A stretch of 9,539 nt of DNA, taken from positions 1-9,539 of the forward strand of contig NZ_CABUIW010000069.1 of NCBI RefSeq assembly GCF_902491705.1, given 5' to 3'. Positions 7,586 through 9,539 of the stretch are shown one piece after another. Source of the stretch: an uncultured Lactobacillus sp. (GTDB taxonomy: Bacteria > Bacillota > Bacilli > Lactobacillales > Lactobacillaceae). The translations under genes and the position numbers were made by a program. The number at the start of each line of letters is the position of its first letter. Positions within the stretch are counted from its first letter, which is position 1. Below the pieces are notes generated by a model that was not told the DNA's origin, did not search any database, and worked only from the letters and a program-made list of their open reading frames with translations.

Positions 7586-8413
7586 TTAAAGGTTAACTTC
7601 AAGCAAAATTGGGCAGTGGTCTGCTCTTTTACCAGTATCAATCATTTCTGAACGAACTACTTTATCAGCTATGCGGTTAGATACTAACCAATAATCGATT
7701 CTCCAGCCAGAGTTGTTAGCCTTAGCAGTTCTAACTCGTTGAGCCCACCAAGAATAAACATCCGTAATGTTGCCGTGAACTTTTCTAAATGTATCAGTAA
7801 AGCCAGCATCTAGCAATTTGGTAAAACCAGCTCTTTCTTCATCAGTAAAACCAGCTGAATGGTGATTATTTTCTGGGTGCTTCAAGTCAATTTCAGTATG
7901 AGCACAATTGTAGTCCCCACTTGCCATCACTGGTTTTTGTTCATCTAATCGATGTAAATATTCAGTGTATTTTTGATCCCAAATTTGACGATCGGCTAAA
8001 CGCTTCAAGCCGCTGCCTGAATTAGGTGTATAAACTTGCGTTACAAAGAACTTGTCAAACTCAAGCGTAATAATTCGACCTTCATGATCCATCGTATCAG
8101 GTGCGCCAATTACTGGATATGAAGCTTTGGGAGTTAATTCTTTTTTATAAAGATACATTGTTCCAGCATAGCCTTTTCTTGCTGGTTCTTCTGAAGAGCG
8201 CCAAACATAATCGTATTCGGGAAACTTTTCAGCTAAAACTTTTTGGTGTTTTTTAGTTGGGCCTGTTGCGCGCAATTTAGTTTCTTGAATTGCGATAATG
8301 TCAGGATCTGCATCATGAATTTTATCCAAAACTTGACGCGTTTCTTCAGCTCTAGCTGATGTACCAGTTAAAGCCGCATTAAGTGAATCTATATTCCATG
8401 AAATTAAAATCAT
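7586..8413 (-). CDS. exoA: Exodeoxyribonuclease III / AP endonuclease (ExoA, Xth family)
   Basis: This 275-residue enzyme belongs to the exonuclease III family of Mg-dependent AP endonuclease/3' exonucleases in base-excision repair, and its length fits the family. All signature sites are present: SWNID (Asn7), QETKL (metal ligand Glu44), YTPNSG (128-133), GDYNCAH (Asp167, Asn169), WRIDYWL (237-243, Asp240) and ADHCPI (Asp265, catalytic His266). The ATG at 8413 has AAAGGAG 9 bases upstream (8423-8429). TATAAT (8447-8452) is a possible -10 box but has no -35. A strong minus-strand terminator lies immediately upstream, so either this gene has its own promoter or its expression depends on read-through from the RNA described at 8462-8820. 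Confidence 0.95.
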   Translation of the reverse strand: MILISWNIDSLNAALTGTSARAEETRQVLDKIHDADPDIIAIQETKLRATGPTKKHQKVLAEKFPEYDYVWRSSEEPARKGYAGTMYLYKKELTPKASYPVIGAPDTMDHEGRIITLEFDKFFVTQVYTPNSGSGLKRLADRQIWDQKYTEYLHRLDEQKPVMASGDYNCAHTEIDLKHPENNHHSAGFTDEERAGFTKLLDAGFTDTFRKVHGNITDVYSWWAQRVRTAKANNSGWRIDYWLVSNRIADKVVRSEMIDTGKRADHCPILLEVNL

Positions 8414-8446
8414 TGGTTTGTTCTCCTTTTAACACTATTCAGGCTA

Positions 8447-8452
8447 ATTATA
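8447..8452 (-). promoter_or_regulatory. Candidate -10 box of the exonuclease gene
   Basis: A perfect TATAAT on the minus strand, 34 bases before the start codon and immediately after the terminator's T-run. Its -35 region would lie inside the terminator hairpin, and no hexamer resembling TTGACA is seen there. Confidence 0.4.
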
Positions 8453-8455
8453 ACC

Positions 8456-8501
8456 GAAAAAAAGAAAAGGACTGGCTTAGATGACTAATCTAAACCAGCC
8501 C
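8456..8501 (-). terminator. Strong minus-strand intrinsic terminator upstream of exoA
   Basis: In minus-strand RNA, 14 continuous pairs form between 8488-8501 (starting GGGCTGG) and 8469-8482 around a TAGTC loop; two pairs are G-U. The tail is TTTTCTTTTTTT. On the plus strand both wobbles become A-C mismatches, and the T-run would precede the stem. The orientation is therefore clear: it stops or attenuates a minus-strand transcript that begins upstream of exoA. Confidence 0.88.
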
Positions 8502-8820
8502 TTTAAGGGAGTTGTGTTGAATGAGAATAACGAGATTTTTTTACATTAGCCTACTCATCACTAATGTTGCGAAAATGATTTATCAAGATTAACAAAAAGG
8601 TTCAACGCTCAAGATATGCAGGGGGCTTGATTCATCACTTTCACAAAAAGGGGATGGATTTTTTATCAACATTTGCTCTTGCGCCCACATAGGGGACGGA
8701 CGCTTAAGCTACCCAATGTATGAGTTAATAAAAACTCCAATAGGATGTATTAATAAGGAATTAGAAGATTTGTTACCTTCTTGCAATATATCTTTTTTTG
8801 ATGCGTTGCATTTTTGTTAT
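8462..8820 (-). ncRNA. Candidate structured RNA (or attenuator leader of exoA), about 360 nt
   Basis: The stretch lies between a minus-strand promoter (8827-8855) and a minus-strand terminator (8456-8501). Several local hairpins can form: ATGC-AAC-GCAT (8801-8811), AGAAG/CTTCT (8764-8782), GAGTT/AACTC (8722-8737), a compound stem CTT-GCG-CCC/GGG-CGC-AAG (8678-8708), TCAAG/CTTGA (8609-8630) and ACATTAG/CTAATGT (8544-8567). Parts of it are richer in G and C than the surrounding spacer. I see no T-box core, no RNase P GAGGAAAGTCC motif, no tmRNA tag and no SRP apical motif. On the minus strand only tiny frames exist (for example a 12-codon frame at 8811 with no ribosome-binding site). It may be an independent small RNA, a 6S-like RNA or a leader controlling exoA; I cannot assign a class. 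Confidence 0.5.
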
Positions 8821-8826
8821 GAGTAT

Positions 8827-8855
8827 ATAATACCAGTCACATGACATAGTGTCAC
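8827..8855 (-). promoter_or_regulatory. Extended -10 promoter driving the candidate RNA
   Basis: On the minus strand GTGACA (8850-8855, one mismatch to TTGACA), a 17-bp spacer and TATTAT (8827-8832), preceded by TGG as an extended -10 element. The predicted start is near 8820. The palindrome ATAGTG-T-CACTAT (8846-8858) covers the -35. Confidence 0.6.
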
Positions 8856-8858
8856 TAT
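8846..8858. promoter_or_regulatory. Palindromic operator candidate over the -35 of the candidate RNA promoter
   Basis: Six-base arms ATAGTG and CACTAT flank a single T. A second, shorter dyad GTCA-CA-TGAC (8836-8845) lies directly next to it in the -10/-35 spacer. A repressor bound here would block the promoter. No regulator was matched. Confidence 0.35.
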
Positions 8859-8924
8859 TTTATTTTATGTCTTAATAAATCCTTAAACAATTGCCATATA
8901 TAGGTAATGATAGCTCTTTCATAT

Positions 8925-8968
8925 TTTTAAATATTTAAAATTTTCCACAAAAAATAAACCTTTTTGTG
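8925..8968. repeat. Two inverted repeats upstream of the ldhD promoter
   Basis: TTTTAAATATTTAAAA (8925-8940) is a perfect 16-bp palindrome. CACAAAAA (8946-8953) and TTTTTGTG (8961-8968) form a perfect 8-bp inverted repeat with a 7-base centre that reaches the expected -35 region of ldhD. Their arms are inside-out compared with a Rex box (TTGTG...CACAA), so that assignment is not supported. They could be operator sites or simply A/T-rich upstream promoter sequence. Confidence 0.4.
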
Positions 8969-8990
8969 TTTTGTTGAGCAAGTGGAAGTG

Positions 8991-8996
8991 TATAAT
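8991..8996 (+). promoter_or_regulatory. -10 box of ldhD
   Basis: A perfect TATAAT, giving a predicted transcript start near 9003 and a leader of about 35 bases. No good -35 hexamer exists at 16-18 bp; TTTTGT (8969-8974) is the nearest. Upstream A/T-rich sequence or an activator may compensate. Confidence 0.6.
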
Positions 8997-9037
8997 GAGG
9001 AATGGTCATACTAATAAATTTTACGGAGGTTAAATTT

Positions 9038-9539
9038 ATGACAAAGATTTTTGCTTACGCTATTCGTAAAGACGAAGAACCATTCTTGAACGAATGGAAG
9101 GATGCTCATAAAGATGTTGAAGTTGAATACACTGACAAGCTTTTGACTCCTGAAACTGCAAAGCTTGCTAAGGGTGCAGATGGTGTTGTTGTTTACCAAC
9201 AATTAGACTACACCCCTGAAACTCTTCAAGCATTAGCAGATGCTGGCGTAACTAAGATGTCATTACGTAACGTTGGTGTCGATAACATCGACATGGACAA
9301 AGCTAAAGAATTAGGCTTTGAAATCACTAATGTTCCTGTTTACTCACCAGACGCTATTGCTGAACATGCTGCTATTCAAGCTGCACGTGTATTACGTCAA
9401 GACAAGCGCATGGACGAAAAGATGGCTAAACGTGATTTACGTTGGGCACCAACTATCGGCCGTGAAGTTCGTGACCAAGTTGTAGGTGTTGTTGGTACTG
9501 GTCACATTGGTCAAGTATTTATGAGAATTATGGAAGGTT
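9038..9539 (+). CDS. ldhD: D-lactate dehydrogenase, N-terminal part (runs off the window)
   Basis: The frame starts at ATG 9038, with GGAGG (9025-9029) 8 bases upstream, and is open to the window edge, giving 167 of roughly 337 residues. It encodes the NAD-dependent D-lactate dehydrogenase that reduces pyruvate to D-lactate at the end of homolactic fermentation and regenerates NAD in the cytoplasm. Recognisable segments are MTKIFAYAIRKDEEPFLNEW at the start, the substrate-domain loop SLRNVGVDNID, HAAIQAARVLRQD, and the first Rossmann glycine motif GVVGTGHIGQ (GxGxxG). The catalytic Arg, Glu and His lie beyond the edge. Codon use favours common codons (GAA, GTT, GGT, CGT), as in a highly expressed gene. 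Transcription is divergent from the candidate RNA and exoA. Confidence 0.97.
   Translation, partial: MTKIFAYAIRKDEEPFLNEWKDAHKDVEVEYTDKLLTPETAKLAKGADGVVVYQQLDYTPETLQALADAGVTKMSLRNVGVDNIDMDKAKELGFEITNVPVYSPDAIAEHAAIQAARVLRQDKRMDEKMAKRDLRWAPTIGREVRDQVVGVVGTGHIGQVFMRIMEG

Noticed and set aside
8544..8567. ACATTAG/CTAATGT hairpin as a terminator
   Set aside because: In minus-strand RNA it is followed by A residues, and in plus-strand RNA by TGCGAAAA, so neither direction has a U-tail.
8521..8592. 23-codon plus-strand frame (ATG 8521) with GGAG 9 bases upstream, considered as a type I toxin opposite an antisense RNA
   Set aside because: No plus-strand promoter is visible, the peptide has no clear membrane helix plus charged tail of a toxin, and a frame this short is expected by chance.
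8801..8811. 12-codon minus-strand leader peptide (ATG 8811) at the start of the candidate RNA
   Set aside because: Only about 9 bases follow the predicted transcript start and no ribosome-binding site exists; its first bases instead form a hairpin.
8456..8820. T-box, RNase P, tmRNA or SRP RNA
   Set aside because: The diagnostic conserved cores of each were looked for on both strands and not found.
8946..8968. Rex (NADH-sensing) operator upstream of ldhD
   Set aside because: The arms are CACAAAAA...TTTTTGTG, the reverse order of the TTGTG...CACAA half-sites expected of Rex.
9011..9202. 63-codon minus-strand frame
   Set aside because: It is antisense to the start of ldhD and covers its ribosome-binding site; ldhD is certain.
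1..9539. CRISPR array, insertion sequence, prophage att site or tRNA/rRNA gene
   Set aside because: No regularly spaced direct repeats, transposase frame, integrase or tRNA-like cloverleaf was seen.

Overview
The window is AT-rich Gram-positive DNA and almost certainly comes from a Lactobacillus of the acidophilus/helveticus/crispatus clade. The clearest marker is the truncated gene at the right edge: its N-terminal 167 residues are a D-lactate dehydrogenase (ldhD) closely resembling the enzymes of that clade. GGAGG-type ribosome-binding sites, TTG/GTG start codons, T-tailed hairpin terminators and a VQA|S signal-peptide cleavage site all fit. The species assignment is from memory, without a database search.

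Layout, left to right. (1) 1-114: the 3' end of a plus-strand gene, probably a membrane protein, facing a short peptide-deformylase-like gene on the minus strand (211-624); a hairpin terminator at 128-150 lies between them. (2) A 66-bp divergent promoter region, then a plus-strand DUF2075-type P-loop ATPase/helicase-like gene (691-1911). (3) A plus-strand secreted class C beta-lactamase-like serine hydrolase (2008-3138). Its complete reading frame appears to begin at an ATT codon placed at the ideal distance from a strong Shine-Dalgarno sequence; the first ATG would remove the signal peptide. (4) A bidirectional terminator (3148-3178), then three minus-strand genes read right to left: exodeoxyribonuclease III/AP endonuclease (7586-8413), an APC-superfamily amino-acid permease resembling glutamate:GABA antiporters (6072-7514) and a large PLD-nuclease/SF2-helicase/DUF3427 protein (3180-6005). 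(5) A 624-bp region without an established protein gene (8414-9037), then ldhD starting at 9038 on the plus strand and running off the end.

The most interesting region is the 8414-9037 gap. Its minus strand carries an extended -10 promoter, followed by about 360 nt of hairpin-rich sequence and a 14-bp intrinsic terminator with a U-rich tail. The two wobble positions of the terminator stem pair only in minus-strand RNA. This describes either an unannotated structured RNA gene or a long attenuator leader of the exonuclease gene; I could not match it to a known RNA class. Short palindromes overlap its promoter and lie just upstream of the ldhD promoter.

The genes do not form one pathway. The gene ends are insulated by terminators, and only the three minus-strand genes might share read-through transcription. 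The PLD-helicase-DUF3427 and DUF2075 proteins belong to families often met in accessory or defence settings, but nothing here (no transposase, integrase, methyltransferase or CRISPR array) shows that this is a defence island. Four start sites were moved on Shine-Dalgarno evidence: peptide deformylase (624), serine hydrolase (2008), helicase (6005) and permease (7514).
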